Source: Marivita sp. XM-24bin2 (GTDB lineage Bacteria > Pseudomonadota > Alphaproteobacteria > Rhodobacterales > Rhodobacteraceae). Taken from it: a DNA stretch of 37,671 nucleotides. The stretch spans positions 1 to 37,671 of the forward strand of contig QCWH01000040.1 in the NCBI GenBank assembly GCA_003149565.1. The letters run 5' to 3'. This document shows, in pieces, positions 8,230-17,143 of this stretch. Under the pieces are notes generated by a model that was given only the letters and a program-made list of their open reading frames with translations, did no database searches and had not been told where the DNA came from. The translations under genes and the position numbers were made by a program. The first letter of the stretch is position 1. Each line of letters begins with the position of its first letter.

Positions 8230-10398
8230 ATGCACCAGCCCCCACTGCCCCTAACTCAGGACTTGGTTCTTATTGGTGGCGGCCATACGCATGCGCTGGT
8301 GCTGCGCAAATGGGCGATGAAGCCCTTGCCCGGTGCGCGCCTGACACTGATCAACCCCGGCCCGACCGCCCCTTATTCAGGTATGCTGCCGGGATTTGTC
8401 GCGGGGCACTACAGCCGCGAGCAATTGGACATCGACCTTGTCCGCTTGGCTCAGGCCGCAAATGCGCGCCTGATCATCGGATCGGTCATCGGCATTGACC
8501 CCAACAGCAGCGCAATCGAAATCGACACACATCCAGCCATCGGGTTCGATACCGCCTCCGTGGATGTCGGCATCACATCGGACATGCCATCATTGCCCGG
8601 TTTCGCCGAACACGCCATCCCCGCCAAACCGCTTGGTCCCTTCGCCGCCAAATGGGACGCCTATCGCACAGGCGAGGGCCCAACCAGCGTCGCCATTATC
8701 GGTGGCGGCGTCGCGGGCGTTGAATTGGCGATGGCAATGTCGCACGCACTGTCCAAGCGCAACCGCGCCTCCGAGATCCATCTGATCGACAATTCAACCG
8801 CGCTGTCAGCTTTACCGTCCAAAAGCGCCGACCGGCTTCGCGCCGCGCTCCGCGATCAAAACGTCACGCTGCATGAAAATGCGGAAATCACACATCTCAC
8901 CGCCAACGCCATTCACCTGAAGCACGGCTCAACCATCGAGGCCGACTTCATCACCGGCGCAGCAGGTGCACGCCCCTATCCGTGGCTGGCGGAAACGGGT
9001 CTGACCACCCATGACGGCTTTCTGACCGTCAATGACCGCCTGCAAACCAGCGACGCGCGCATCTTTGCCGTGGGCGATTGCGCACACATGTCCCACGCCC
9101 CCCGGCCCAAGGCAGGCGTTTATGCCGTGCGGCAAGCGCCGGTTCTATTTCACAACCTCGCCTCCTCTCTGTCGGGTGGGCCGCTCAAGTCCTATGTGCC
9201 ACAGAAAGATTACCTGAAGCTTATCTCGCTCGGGAAAAAGTCGGCGCTGGGTGACCGCTTCGGCCTCGCCTTCTCTGGCTCCTGGGTCTGGGATTGGAAG
9301 GATCGCATCGACCGCAAGTTCATGAACCAGTTCGATGACCTGCCCAGGATGCCCAAGCCGCCACTGCCCTATCCCCGCGCCAAAGGTGTGCAAAAGGCGA
9401 TGGGCCCGAAACCGCTCTGCGGCGGGTGCGGCGCAAAGCTGGGCCGCGATGCGCTGTCACATTCGCTTGCCACGCTGAAACCCGCCCAGCGCGACGACAT
9501 CACGCCGCTGCCCGGCGACGATGCGGCGTTGCTTAACACAGGCGGCGCGCGGCAGGTCTTAACCACCGACCATCTGCGCAGCTTCTGGTCCGATCCCGCG
9601 GTGATGGCCCGCATCGCCACGCATCACGCGCTGGGCGACATCTGGGCAATGGGCGCCGATCCGCAGGCGGCGACTCTGTCCATCACCCTGCCGCGCCTGT
9701 CCGAAACGCTGGCCGAACGCACATTAACCGAGATTCTCACCTCGGCCCAATCCATCCTGCAGGACGCCGGTGCCGATATCGTCGGCGGCCATTCCACCTT
9801 GGGGGACGAATTTACCATCGGCCTCTCTGTCACAGGACTGCTCGACCGCGATCCTGTCACTCTTGGTGGTGCACAGGATGGCTCGGCTCTGATCCTGACC
9901 AAACCCATCGGGACCGGAGTTATCATGGCAGCCCTGATGTCCGGCAAGGCGCGCGGAGAACATGTTGCCGACGCACTTCAGGCCATGCAGCAGGGCCAGA
10001 AAACCGCCGCGCATCTTCTGCGCGACGCGGCGCAGGCGATGACCGATCTTACCGGGTTCGGCCTCGCCGGGCACACGCAGAACATATGCTTGGCCTCTGG
10101 CCTGTCAGCCACATTGACGCTCGATGCGATCCCTCTCCTTCCCGGCGCGCTCGCCCTGACGGAGCGCGGCGAACATTCTTCGCTATACGCGAACAATCGC
10201 GCCGGATTTTCAAATATCGAGGACAGCCCGCACAGTCGCCTTCTGTTTGACCCACAAACCGGAGGCGGGCTTCTGGCAGCGGTTCCGGCGGATCAAGCGG
10301 GCATCCTGATCGAGACCTTGCATCAAAACGGCCACCCCGACAGCGCCATCATCGGCCATCTGCAGGTCGGTCCGATTGGTCAGATCTCCATCGTCTGA
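8230..10398 (+). CDS. selD: Selenide, water dikinase fused to an N-terminal NADH-dehydrogenase-like flavoprotein domain
   Basis: The 722-residue protein joins two enzymes. Residues about 10-385 form a pyridine-nucleotide-disulfide oxidoreductase: FAD site LIGGGHTH (14-21), NAD(P)H site IIGGGVAGVE (156-165), and VGDCAHM near 281-287. Residues about 393-722 are SelD, which makes selenophosphate from selenide and ATP. Its CGGCGAK loop carries Cys397 and Cys400. GDDAALL, LTTDH, GGHSTLGDE, TDLTGFGLAGH and DPQTGGGLL follow, all matching SelD landmarks. The ATG at 8230 follows AAAGGA and lies ten residues before the FAD strand. An in-frame ATG at 8041 would add 63 residues lacking family similarity. 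The gene overlaps mnmH tail to tail by 19 bases. The flavoprotein half may supply reduced selenium or regulate the reaction; that is inference. Confidence 0.92.
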   Translation: MHQPPLPLTQDLVLIGGGHTHALVLRKWAMKPLPGARLTLINPGPTAPYSGMLPGFVAGHYSREQLDIDLVRLAQAANARLIIGSVIGIDPNSSAIEIDTHPAIGFDTASVDVGITSDMPSLPGFAEHAIPAKPLGPFAAKWDAYRTGEGPTSVAIIGGGVAGVELAMAMSHALSKRNRASEIHLIDNSTALSALPSKSADRLRAALRDQNVTLHENAEITHLTANAIHLKHGSTIEADFITGAAGARPYPWLAETGLTTHDGFLTVNDRLQTSDARIFAVGDCAHMSHAPRPKAGVYAVRQAPVLFHNLASSLSGGPLKSYVPQKDYLKLISLGKKSALGDRFGLAFSGSWVWDWKDRIDRKFMNQFDDLPRMPKPPLPYPRAKGVQKAMGPKPLCGGCGAKLGRDALSHSLATLKPAQRDDITPLPGDDAALLNTGGARQVLTTDHLRSFWSDPAVMARIATHHALGDIWAMGADPQAATLSITLPRLSETLAERTLTEILTSAQSILQDAGADIVGGHSTLGDEFTIGLSVTGLLDRDPVTLGGAQDGSALILTKPIGTGVIMAALMSGKARGEHVADALQAMQQGQKTAAHLLRDAAQAMTDLTGFGLAGHTQNICLASGLSATLTLDAIPLLPGALALTERGEHSSLYANNRAGFSNIEDSPHSRLLFDPQTGGGLLAAVPADQAGILIETLHQNGHPDSAIIGHLQVGPIGQISIV

Positions 10399-11435
10399 AG
10401 CGCCTCTTCGACCTGTGCTGCGACCTGCTCCAGATGCGCAGGCGTCAAACCCTCTGCCGCGACCTGCGCAATAACATGGGGGGCCATCGCCTTCATCGAC
10501 TTGGCGTAGGCCAAATCGTAATGATCCTGCATCAGCGATCGGGTCAGCGCTCGTTTGTCTCCTGCCGTGCTCAGACCGATCCACTGCGCGACAAGTGCCT
10601 CACCCCGATGCGCCCTGAGCGGGGCCAGCCGCGCGTGCAGCGTCTGCCGGTCCGACAGAATGTCGTCATAGGCCCGCAGCAGGTATTCCGTCCGCGCCTC
10701 CAGAGGTGCCGATACTTCGATCCAGGGCGCAACCTTCATGCCGTCCCACAGCGAGGGCGGCAAAAGGATCTGCCCGATCTTGCTGCTCTCCGCCTCAACG
10801 AGTACCGGCCGCGCAGGATCAAGACGACAGAGAATGCCCGCCAGCGCGCTTTCAAACGCCTTTTGCGACGGCTGTTCCCCGAGCGACCCCAAGAGCGACC
10901 CCCGATGATTTGCCAGACCTTCAAGGTCGATCACCTGCACGCCGCGCGCTGCCAGGAGCGGCAAAAGCTCTGTCTTGGCGGTACCGGTATAGCCACCGAG
11001 CTGCACAAAGCGGAACGGCAAGGGACGGTTGTGCAGCATGTCCACAACCAACCGCCGGTACGTTTTGTAGCCGCCCTGCACCACATCGGACCGCCAGCCG
11101 ATTTCCCGCAACAGCCACGCAAACGAACCCGACCGCTGCCCGCCGCGCCAGCAATAGACCAAGGGTCGCCAGCCCCCTTCATGGTGGGACAAAGAGGTTT
11201 CGATATGGTTAGCGGCATTGCGAAACACCAATGCCGCCCCGATCTTGCGCGCGTCAAACGGGCTGACCTGTTTGTAGATCGTGCCCACCCTAGCCCGCTC
11301 TTCGTTGTCGAGAACCGGCAGATTGATGGCGTCCGGCACGTGATCTTCGGCAAACTCGGCCGGGCTTCGCACGTCAATGACCGTGTCGAACCCGTGATCC
11401 AGGAGGTCGGGCAGCGTTTTGGGTGTCAAAGGCAT
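10380..11435 (-). CDS. mnmH: tRNA 2-selenouridine synthase
   Basis: MnmH (SelU) converts 2-thiouridine at the wobble position of certain tRNAs to 2-selenouridine, using selenophosphate from SelD. The 351-residue protein has an N-terminal rhodanese domain with Cys95 in VYCWRGGQRS. A P-loop-like segment, LGGYTGTAKTE, follows near residues 146-156. The family's VLVEAESSKIG stretch comes later. Length is close to the family norm. The ATG lies five bases after the pqiC stop on the same strand, so mnmH is probably the last gene of the pqi transcript. Its 3' end overlaps selD by 19 bases. No selA, selB or selenocysteine tRNA is in the window, so selenouridine is the selenium use supported here. Confidence 0.93.
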   Translation of the reverse strand: MPLTPKTLPDLLDHGFDTVIDVRSPAEFAEDHVPDAINLPVLDNEERARVGTIYKQVSPFDARKIGAALVFRNAANHIETSLSHHEGGWRPLVYCWRGGQRSGSFAWLLREIGWRSDVVQGGYKTYRRLVVDMLHNRPLPFRFVQLGGYTGTAKTELLPLLAARGVQVIDLEGLANHRGSLLGSLGEQPSQKAFESALAGILCRLDPARPVLVEAESSKIGQILLPPSLWDGMKVAPWIEVSAPLEARTEYLLRAYDDILSDRQTLHARLAPLRAHRGEALVAQWIGLSTAGDKRALTRSLMQDHYDLAYAKSMKAMAPHVIAQVAAEGLTPAHLEQVAAQVEEALQTMEI

Positions 11436-11440
11436 CTGCT

Positions 11441-12013
11441 CTAGCGCAACAGACCGATCAATTCGTCGGCAAGCACAGCAAGCGCACGCGCCTGCGCATC
11501 GGTGATCCCGGTCGCTGAAACTTCGGTGATGGGCGCAGAAACAGCAAAGCGCTCCACCCGCTCGCGCGGTTGGCCAGCAACAGCACTGACAGCGGCCTGA
11601 CCGGTGATCTCGAACACACCAGACGCATTGGCCAGCATCTTGTCCACCCGAACGTCAAGCCGCGCCGACGGTCCATCGCGCAGAGGCCAAGGTTCGGCCG
11701 CAACAGTGGCTGTGCTGCGCGCATCCAAAAGCTGCGCCAGCGTTCCTGTTACCGCACGTTCCGGATCATCGGCCCATTCCGCTTCGCCCAACGGGCGCAA
11801 AGCCCCATCCGCATCACGCACAAAAATCGAGGTGCCCGCGGCATGATCTGGCAAAGACACGTCGCGCAGCTCGACGCTGCGCACCGACACCCGCGTTTCG
11901 GCTGTGGCGGGCACTGGCGCGTCGATCAGATAGCGCGCGTTGTCCGCTGATCCGCAGGCCGCAAGCGGCAGCGCCAGTGCAAGGACGAAACTCCGCCAGG
12001 TGAAATGGGTCAT
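11441..12013 (-). CDS. pqiC: Outer-membrane lipoprotein of the Pqi transport system (PqiC/DUF330)
   Basis: The roughly 190-residue lipoprotein belongs to the ABC-transport-auxiliary lipoprotein family. With PqiA and PqiB it is thought to bridge inner and outer membranes for lipid movement. A signal peptide ends in the lipobox LAAC, followed by a 'YLIDAPVP' start typical of the family. The final part (ALAVLADELIGLL) is a predicted helix. Two in-frame ATGs are possible: at 12022 the GGAAGG site abuts the start codon directly, while at 12013 the spacing is nine bases, so 12013 is preferred. It begins 15 bases after the pqiB stop and ends five bases before mnmH. Confidence 0.82.
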   Translation of the reverse strand: MTHFTWRSFVLALALPLAACGSADNARYLIDAPVPATAETRVSVRSVELRDVSLPDHAAGTSIFVRDADGALRPLGEAEWADDPERAVTGTLAQLLDARSTATVAAEPWPLRDGPSARLDVRVDKMLANASGVFEITGQAAVSAVAGQPRERVERFAVSAPITEVSATGITDAQARALAVLADELIGLLR

Positions 12014-12028
12014 CTTCGTCATCCTTCC

Positions 12029-14482
12029 TCAGCGCCCAAAGATCAGGGAGTTGGGGCTGCGTTCTATCTCGCGTGCCAGATCAGAGATCGCGCGTGCGGC
12101 GTTCTGCACTTCCCGCAACGCCGACAGCGTCTGCGTGTTGAAATCCGACCGCTCTCCGTAAGACTGCACCACGGTCTCGGTCTCGGCAACAAGCCGTTCC
12201 AGCCGTGCGGTCAGCTGTGGCAGGTCCTCGACCGACTCTGCCACGGACCCGGCAGCATCCGAGGCCGATTGCAGCGTCGCATTCAGGTTCTCGACCACCC
12301 CGCCCTCGCGCAGTTCGGTCAGCGCCAAGCGCATCTCGGTCAGCGCATCGTTGATCGTACCGGGCAATTCCAGCGTCTCCTGCGACCCGACAAGAGCATC
12401 GACCCGGCTCAGCGTGCCGCTCGCACTGTCCACAAGCGCCTGCAGCTCCAGTTCATTCGCCGTCTGCGCAACACTTTCAAGCTCGGCCAGCAATTCAGGA
12501 ATGTCACCTTCCATGATCCGGCGCAGACTTTCCGTCAGCGCCGGTGCATCCTGCGACGCGACGCTTATGTCCGCCATCGCGCGGTCAAGATTGCGCAGCG
12601 ATGAGCCCAACGCCTGCACGGCGCCTTCGGCTCTCACATCCGCCACGATGGTGCGCACATCCTCGATCGCTGCCGTCACGGCTCCCGGGATCGATTGCAC
12701 CGCCTCCTGCGCGATCAGCGCATCAATCCGATTGAGCGTTGCCGTGGCGCTGGCAACCAGCTCGTCCAGTTCCAGGTCCTGCGCTGTCTGCGCAACGCCC
12801 TGCAATTCGGCCAGCACTGCGGGGATGTCCTCTTCCGTCAGCTTGGCGAGGTTTTCTGCCAGTGCCGGTGCTGATTGCGACGCCGTGTTGATGCCGACCA
12901 TCGCCTCATCAAGCCGCGCCAAAGCGCTGTTCAGCGACTCCACTGCACCGCCCTCCCGCACGTCGGCCACCAAGGCCGTCAGATCGTTGACGGCTGCTTC
13001 AAGCTGCGCCGGAATGGCTTGGATGGCCTCGCTCCCGACAAGCGCACGCGTGTCATCCAGAAGCGCAACCGTTGAGCCGGGCACACGCTGCAGGTCCTCA
13101 TTCCGCGCCAACTGCTCAAACGCTTCCATCAAGCTGATCGCCTGCTGCATCACCTCTTCGATGGGCAGCGCATTGATCCTCTCCAGCACACCTTCCGCCG
13201 TGGCCGTGAAATCCGACAGATTCGACTCGATGCTCGGCAGGCGTGGCGGTTCACCGTCCGGTTCGCTCAGCCGGGCGAACGGCGCATTGTCCAGCACCAC
13301 CAACTCGATGCGCAGATCGCTGCTCAGCAGGCTTTCGGTGGCCAGCCGCGCCCGCATGCCCGTCTCGACGGCAAACCGGAAGAACTCGACCGTTTCTTCA
13401 CGGCTCGACCCGGCAGGCAAACCCATCCGCTGGGGGTCGATCGACACATTGACCAACAGAGACAATTCCGGCCCCAGCGCCGTTTCGATTACCCTCGAAC
13501 GCAGCTCTGTGACAACGCCCACCTCAAGCCCCTGATAGGTGACATCGTCACCGGCTTCCAATCCGTTCACGGACTCCGAAAACTCAATCGCAAACGGCAC
13601 ACCCCGTGATGGCCCCCGCACAAGGGTGTTGCGGCGGGCATCCTCTTCGGTCTCGTAGAGCGTAAAGACATACCCCTGCGGCAGCGGTTCGCCGTTCTCG
13701 TAAACATCGTCGAACACAACGCCCCCTGTGACAAGCGACGCAAGTGAATCGAAATCCACCGAAAACCCCGACGCGCCAAAGGACAGCTCAAATCCGGACG
13801 TGTCCCAAAACCGGGTCGCCTGCGTCAGCCGCTGATCATGTGGCGCATCAATAAAAGCATCAACCAGAACCGTACGGCCATCCGCCGACAAACGCGGCGT
13901 CTCCAGCCGCCCGACCTCAACCCCGCGATACAACACTGGCGAGCCGTACGAGATCGTCGTCCCGTCATCTGTTGCCAGCGTGATCCGCTGCCCCGGTCGG
14001 CCCGGCTGGTTCAGCGGCGGTGTATCGGCTCCTTGAAACTCATAAGCCAGCGCTCCGGCGACATTGTCCCACGCGCCTTCGATGTAGACACCCGAGAGCA
14101 CAGTAGACAGCCCACTGATCCCGCGTGCGGACACTTCAGGCCGGACAACCCAGAACGTCGCTTCCTCGTCGATGAAGGGCGCAACATCATTGTCCACGCG
14201 CACATACACAAGAACCCGCCCCAGATCGTCGCTGAAGCGTACGTCCTCAACAGTGCCCACCACAACATCGCGGTACCGCAGGGTGGTCTCGCCAGACAGC
14301 ACACCAGACGCATTGTCGAACGAAATCTCGATCAATGTGCCGCGATCCGCAAAGCTTTGCCATGCAATACCAAGGGACACGCCCAGCGCAAGCAATGGCA
14401 CCAGCCAGACGATCGACAGGTTCCGAAACACCGACTTGCGCGGTGGAGAGACAGTCATCTCGGCAGGAGTAGGATCGCTCAA
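12029..14482 (-). CDS. pqiB: Pqi system MCE-domain protein with extended repeat-bearing C-terminus (PqiB)
   Basis: The 817-residue protein is anchored by one membrane helix (about 21-43) and carries three MCE/MlaD domains in the periplasm. They start near residues 51, 166 and 297 and are marked by LRYRDVVVGTVE, VLYRGVEVGRLE and VTYQGLEVGVVTE. E. coli PqiB is about 546 residues; the surplus here is a helical C-terminus (about 420-817) with tandem 108-residue repeats. MCE proteins form rings and helical needles that shuttle lipids across the periplasm, so the repeats could lengthen the needle. The start is TTG at 14482: AAGGA lies eight bases upstream and the codon overlaps the preceding stop (TTGA). 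ATG at 14458 has no good site. Confidence 0.9.
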   Translation of the reverse strand: MSDPTPAEMTVSPPRKSVFRNLSIVWLVPLLALGVSLGIAWQSFADRGTLIEISFDNASGVLSGETTLRYRDVVVGTVEDVRFSDDLGRVLVYVRVDNDVAPFIDEEATFWVVRPEVSARGISGLSTVLSGVYIEGAWDNVAGALAYEFQGADTPPLNQPGRPGQRITLATDDGTTISYGSPVLYRGVEVGRLETPRLSADGRTVLVDAFIDAPHDQRLTQATRFWDTSGFELSFGASGFSVDFDSLASLVTGGVVFDDVYENGEPLPQGYVFTLYETEEDARRNTLVRGPSRGVPFAIEFSESVNGLEAGDDVTYQGLEVGVVTELRSRVIETALGPELSLLVNVSIDPQRMGLPAGSSREETVEFFRFAVETGMRARLATESLLSSDLRIELVVLDNAPFARLSEPDGEPPRLPSIESNLSDFTATAEGVLERINALPIEEVMQQAISLMEAFEQLARNEDLQRVPGSTVALLDDTRALVGSEAIQAIPAQLEAAVNDLTALVADVREGGAVESLNSALARLDEAMVGINTASQSAPALAENLAKLTEEDIPAVLAELQGVAQTAQDLELDELVASATATLNRIDALIAQEAVQSIPGAVTAAIEDVRTIVADVRAEGAVQALGSSLRNLDRAMADISVASQDAPALTESLRRIMEGDIPELLAELESVAQTANELELQALVDSASGTLSRVDALVGSQETLELPGTINDALTEMRLALTELREGGVVENLNATLQSASDAAGSVAESVEDLPQLTARLERLVAETETVVQSYGERSDFNTQTLSALREVQNAARAISDLAREIERSPNSLIFGR
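12431..13078 (-). repeat. Two tandem 324-base coding repeats in pqiB
   Basis: Residues 469-576 and 577-684 of the PqiB-like protein align end to end with no gap at a period of exactly 108. Matching pairs include VADVREGGAVESL with VADVRAEGAVQAL, EEDIPAVLAELQGVAQTA with EGDIPELLAELESVAQTA, and LELDELV with LELQALV. A third, partial copy runs from residue 685 to about 740 (roughly 12263-12430). The repeats arose by in-frame duplication. Confidence 0.85.
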
Positions 14483-15111
14483 ACCGGTTTTCCTTCAGGC
14501 GCGTCCCAAATCAACTTGGGATCGAAGCTATTGGCCGAAATCATGGTGAATGCAACCGAAAGCGCAAAGCTGACGGCGGCGATTCCGGGATTGATCGTCG
14601 CCACGAAATTCAACTGCACGAGAGCCGAGAGGATGGCCACCACAAACACATCGATCATCGACCATCGGCCAATGAATTCGACAAACTCATAAAGGTGAAA
14701 ATGGCTTGAAGTTCCCGGTTTGCGTTTGTGAACGCGCATCGCGAGATAGGCGATGGCGATGAACTTGCTGACCGGGATGACCACCGATGCGACAAACACG
14801 ATCAACGCCACGCCGATCGATCCATGATGGATCAAATCAAACACGCCGCCAACGATTGTACTTTCCTTTGTGCGGCCCAGCGTTGTGGTGCGCAGCATCG
14901 GGTACACATTGGCTGGAACATAGACAACCAACCCGGCGAACAACCACGCCCACACCCGTTGCAGGCTGGCCATGTCACGGCTGATCAACTCCGTGCCGCA
15001 GACAGAGCACGCTTCTGTCCCCATGGGGTATACATGGCCGCATTCGCCACAGCCCACGAGGCCCGCCGCGCGCGCGGTCAGGACGGGCTGCGCGTGTTCA
15101 GCGTTTGCCAT
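14479..15111 (-). CDS. pqiA: PqiA-family inner-membrane protein, second half
   Basis: The roughly 210-residue protein is one PqiA domain. It has an N-terminal zinc-ribbon-like CGECGHVYPMGTEACSVCG (two CxxC pairs) and then four membrane helices. The sequence VYVPANVYPMLRTTTLG is the PqiA hallmark at the first helix. E. coli PqiA holds two such domains in one chain; here they are separate genes. The ATG at 15111 is preferred, with GGGTGA four bases upstream; a GTG at 15126 is also possible. The start lies inside the end of the preceding pqiA gene (34-base overlap), and the stop overlaps pqiB, so the three are translationally coupled. Confidence 0.87.
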   Translation of the reverse strand: MANAEHAQPVLTARAAGLVGCGECGHVYPMGTEACSVCGTELISRDMASLQRVWAWLFAGLVVYVPANVYPMLRTTTLGRTKESTIVGGVFDLIHHGSIGVALIVFVASVVIPVSKFIAIAYLAMRVHKRKPGTSSHFHLYEFVEFIGRWSMIDVFVVAILSALVQLNFVATINPGIAAVSFALSVAFTMISANSFDPKLIWDAPEGKPV

Positions 15112-15701
15112 ACAGTCACCCGACACATGAAGTTGTCTTTAAGAACGGTCACGATCACCAGTCCCACGAAGGCCCAGAAGGCCGGACCCAAAGTGACCTG
15201 CGCAAGTCCCGCCACTTTCACCAAAGCCACCGCCACACCAATTATGAAAATTTCGGCCATTGCCCAGGGCCGCACCGTTTCGGCGAGCTTGTAAACCGCT
15301 TTTGCATGTCGCGCCGGTGCCCAGCCAAGCGCCATTGGTGCAAACACATAGATCAAGGCGATGAATCGCATCATCGGCAAGACCACAATCAAGGCCGCGA
15401 CCGCAAAGGACAGCGGCAGCATCAGCCCATCCGAAAAGGAAAGTATCGCGTCAAAAACCGAGCTTTCACGGCCAAGCCCCTGAACGCTGAGTTTGAGAAA
15501 GGGGAAAAACACCGCCGCAATCATCAGGATCAGCGCGGTCAGCGACAGCATCACAATCCGCGTCATCGCACCATCGCGGGGTGCCATCAAAACGGTTCCG
15601 CAGCGCACACATTTGGCCTCGGCACCCTTGTCCAACAGAGGAACACGGTGCAGCGCGTCGCACTTGGGACAGGCAATCATGTCAGAGAGCGAGTCGGTCA
15701 T
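15078..15701 (-). CDS. pqiA: PqiA-family inner-membrane protein, first half
   Basis: This is the leading PqiA domain of the operon, about 207 residues with four membrane helices. The zinc-ribbon-like CPKCDALH...CVRCGTVL lies at the N-terminus. The LTALILMIAAVFFPFLKLS segment and the GWAPARHAKAVYKLAETVRPWAMAEIF region match the family. The start is uncertain. ATG 15701 gives MTDSLSDM close to the ribbon, ATG 15719 has GAGG directly abutting it, and a TTG lies at 15725. It heads the pqiA-pqiA-pqiB-pqiC-mnmH run, divergent from the MFS gene. Partners are the second PqiA protein and PqiB. Confidence 0.83.
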   Translation of the reverse strand: MTDSLSDMIACPKCDALHRVPLLDKGAEAKCVRCGTVLMAPRDGAMTRIVMLSLTALILMIAAVFFPFLKLSVQGLGRESSVFDAILSFSDGLMLPLSFAVAALIVVLPMMRFIALIYVFAPMALGWAPARHAKAVYKLAETVRPWAMAEIFIIGVAVALVKVAGLAQVTLGPAFWAFVGLVIVTVLKDNFMCRVTVWQTLNTRSPS

Positions 15702-15865
15702 CCGGCTGTGATACGCCATCCTCAATGCAGGTTACAGAAGGTTGGATCACCAACGCGGAGTCCGCGACATCAGTTTCCAGCTATGTACAAGAATTAAGCG
15801 CTTGCACTCCTCAATCAACGCGCGTTCTCCTCGCTAGACACAACCTTACCGAGTTTCCACAGCCA
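15702..15865. promoter_or_regulatory. Divergent intergenic region with a 13-base palindrome
   Basis: The region between the pqi operon and the MFS gene holds the perfect inverted repeat CGCGGA-G-TCCGCG at 15754-15766. It could be an operator or a hairpin. I find no convincing -35/-10 pair on either strand. Part of the region may be coding if either flanking gene starts further upstream. Confidence 0.3.
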
Positions 15866-17143
15866 ATGCCCACGCCCTCTCGCTCACACTTGCCGCGTTT
15901 CATTCTAGCCAGCGGCATCACAAATCTGGCTGATGGCATAGCCGTTGTTGTCTGGGCTTGGGTCGCGACCCTGCTCACACGGGATCCGTTCCTCATTTCT
16001 CTGATGCCGGTCGCGTTGCGCCTGCCATGGGTTGTCTTTGCTCTTCCTGCCGGGCTTGTCACGGACCGGGTCAACCGCAAGCATTTGATCTTTGCGATGG
16101 ATATTGTCCGCGCTGTCGCCTTTGGCGGGGCCACTCTTGCGGTTGCTCTATCATTGCCCCTTGCCACGCCGTCCCATGATGGCATCGCTCAGCCGGGCTT
16201 GTTCGCGACGCTGCTGGTTTCGGCCTTGGCCATTGGCACAGCCGAGGTCTTTCGAGACAATGCAGCCCAGACCATGCTGCCTGCCCTGGTGCCTCATGAC
16301 CGGTTGGAATCAGCCAACGGACAGCTATGGAGTGTGGAGCTTGTGGGAAACGCGCTGATCGGCCCTGCCCTCGGTGCGGTTCTGATCGCCTATATCGTTT
16401 GGCTCCCCTTCGCGGGAAATACAGTGGCCTTCGCTCTAGCAGCCCTGATGATCCTTGGCCTTCAAGGCAGCTTCTCTCCGGGCAAACGTGCCACACGCAA
16501 CTGGAAGTCCGAACTGCGTGAGGGCCTGACCTATTTGCGCAACGCGCCTCTCCTCCGGCTTCTTGCGGTTGTAACCGGCTTCTGGAACCTGTTTGACCAG
16601 ATGGTGATGATCGCTCTGGTCCTCTACGCGCAAGAGGTCCTCGGGCTCGGTGCGCGGTCTTATGGCCTCATCTTAGCCTTCGCCGCGGCTGGCGGCATCG
16701 CCGGCGGGCTGGTTGCCGATACAATCGTGCGTCGGTTTGGGCCGGGACGCACCGCCAAATGGACGCAGCTGTTTTCAGCATTTGCCTTCATTGCGATACC
16801 TTTCGCACCGAATGCTGTGTCTGTCGCAATAATCCTCGCTGCCTTTCAATTCTCTGGTCTAGTCTGGAACACCGTTTCGGTGTCTTACCGCCAGCGCACA
16901 ATACCGGATGCCCTGCTTGGGCGCGTCAACAGTGTTTACAGATTGCTGGCATGGGGCATGATGCCCATTGGCCTGATCCTGTCCGGCGCATTGGTGAACC
17001 TGTCTGGCTCCGTACTCTCTCGCGATACTGCGTTATCTGTTCCTTTCATCGTAGCCGCATCCGGCGTCCTCATTCTCAGCATCACAACCTGGGGACCTTT
17101 GGGCCGCGAGTTCCGGAATGCGGTGCCGATGTCAGGAAAGTAG
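15866..17143 (+). CDS. Major facilitator superfamily transporter (MFS_3/EntS-like exporter)
   Basis: The roughly 425-residue membrane protein has about twelve hydrophobic segments. The loop motif GLVTDRVNRKHL lies between helices 2 and 3, as in MFS proteins. A TAEVFRDNAAQTMLPALV stretch, with NGQLWSVELVGNALIGP after it, is typical of the enterobactin-exporter-like MFS_3 group. That group exports small molecules or drugs; no substrate is implied by the neighbours. The ATG at 15866 puts a short basic tail ahead of helix 1 but has no obvious ribosome binding site. An in-frame ATG at 15724 would add about 47 residues of low plausibility. Confidence 0.82.
   Translation: MPTPSRSHLPRFILASGITNLADGIAVVVWAWVATLLTRDPFLISLMPVALRLPWVVFALPAGLVTDRVNRKHLIFAMDIVRAVAFGGATLAVALSLPLATPSHDGIAQPGLFATLLVSALAIGTAEVFRDNAAQTMLPALVPHDRLESANGQLWSVELVGNALIGPALGAVLIAYIVWLPFAGNTVAFALAALMILGLQGSFSPGKRATRNWKSELREGLTYLRNAPLLRLLAVVTGFWNLFDQMVMIALVLYAQEVLGLGARSYGLILAFAAAGGIAGGLVADTIVRRFGPGRTAKWTQLFSAFAFIAIPFAPNAVSVAIILAAFQFSGLVWNTVSVSYRQRTIPDALLGRVNSVYRLLAWGMMPIGLILSGALVNLSGSVLSRDTALSVPFIVAASGVLILSITTWGPLGREFRNAVPMSGK

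Noticed and set aside
12351-13535. A 394-codon open frame antisense to pqiB
   Set aside because: Its Ser/Ala-rich product reflects the complementary strand of the repeat-bearing pqiB; no domain or ribosome site is seen.
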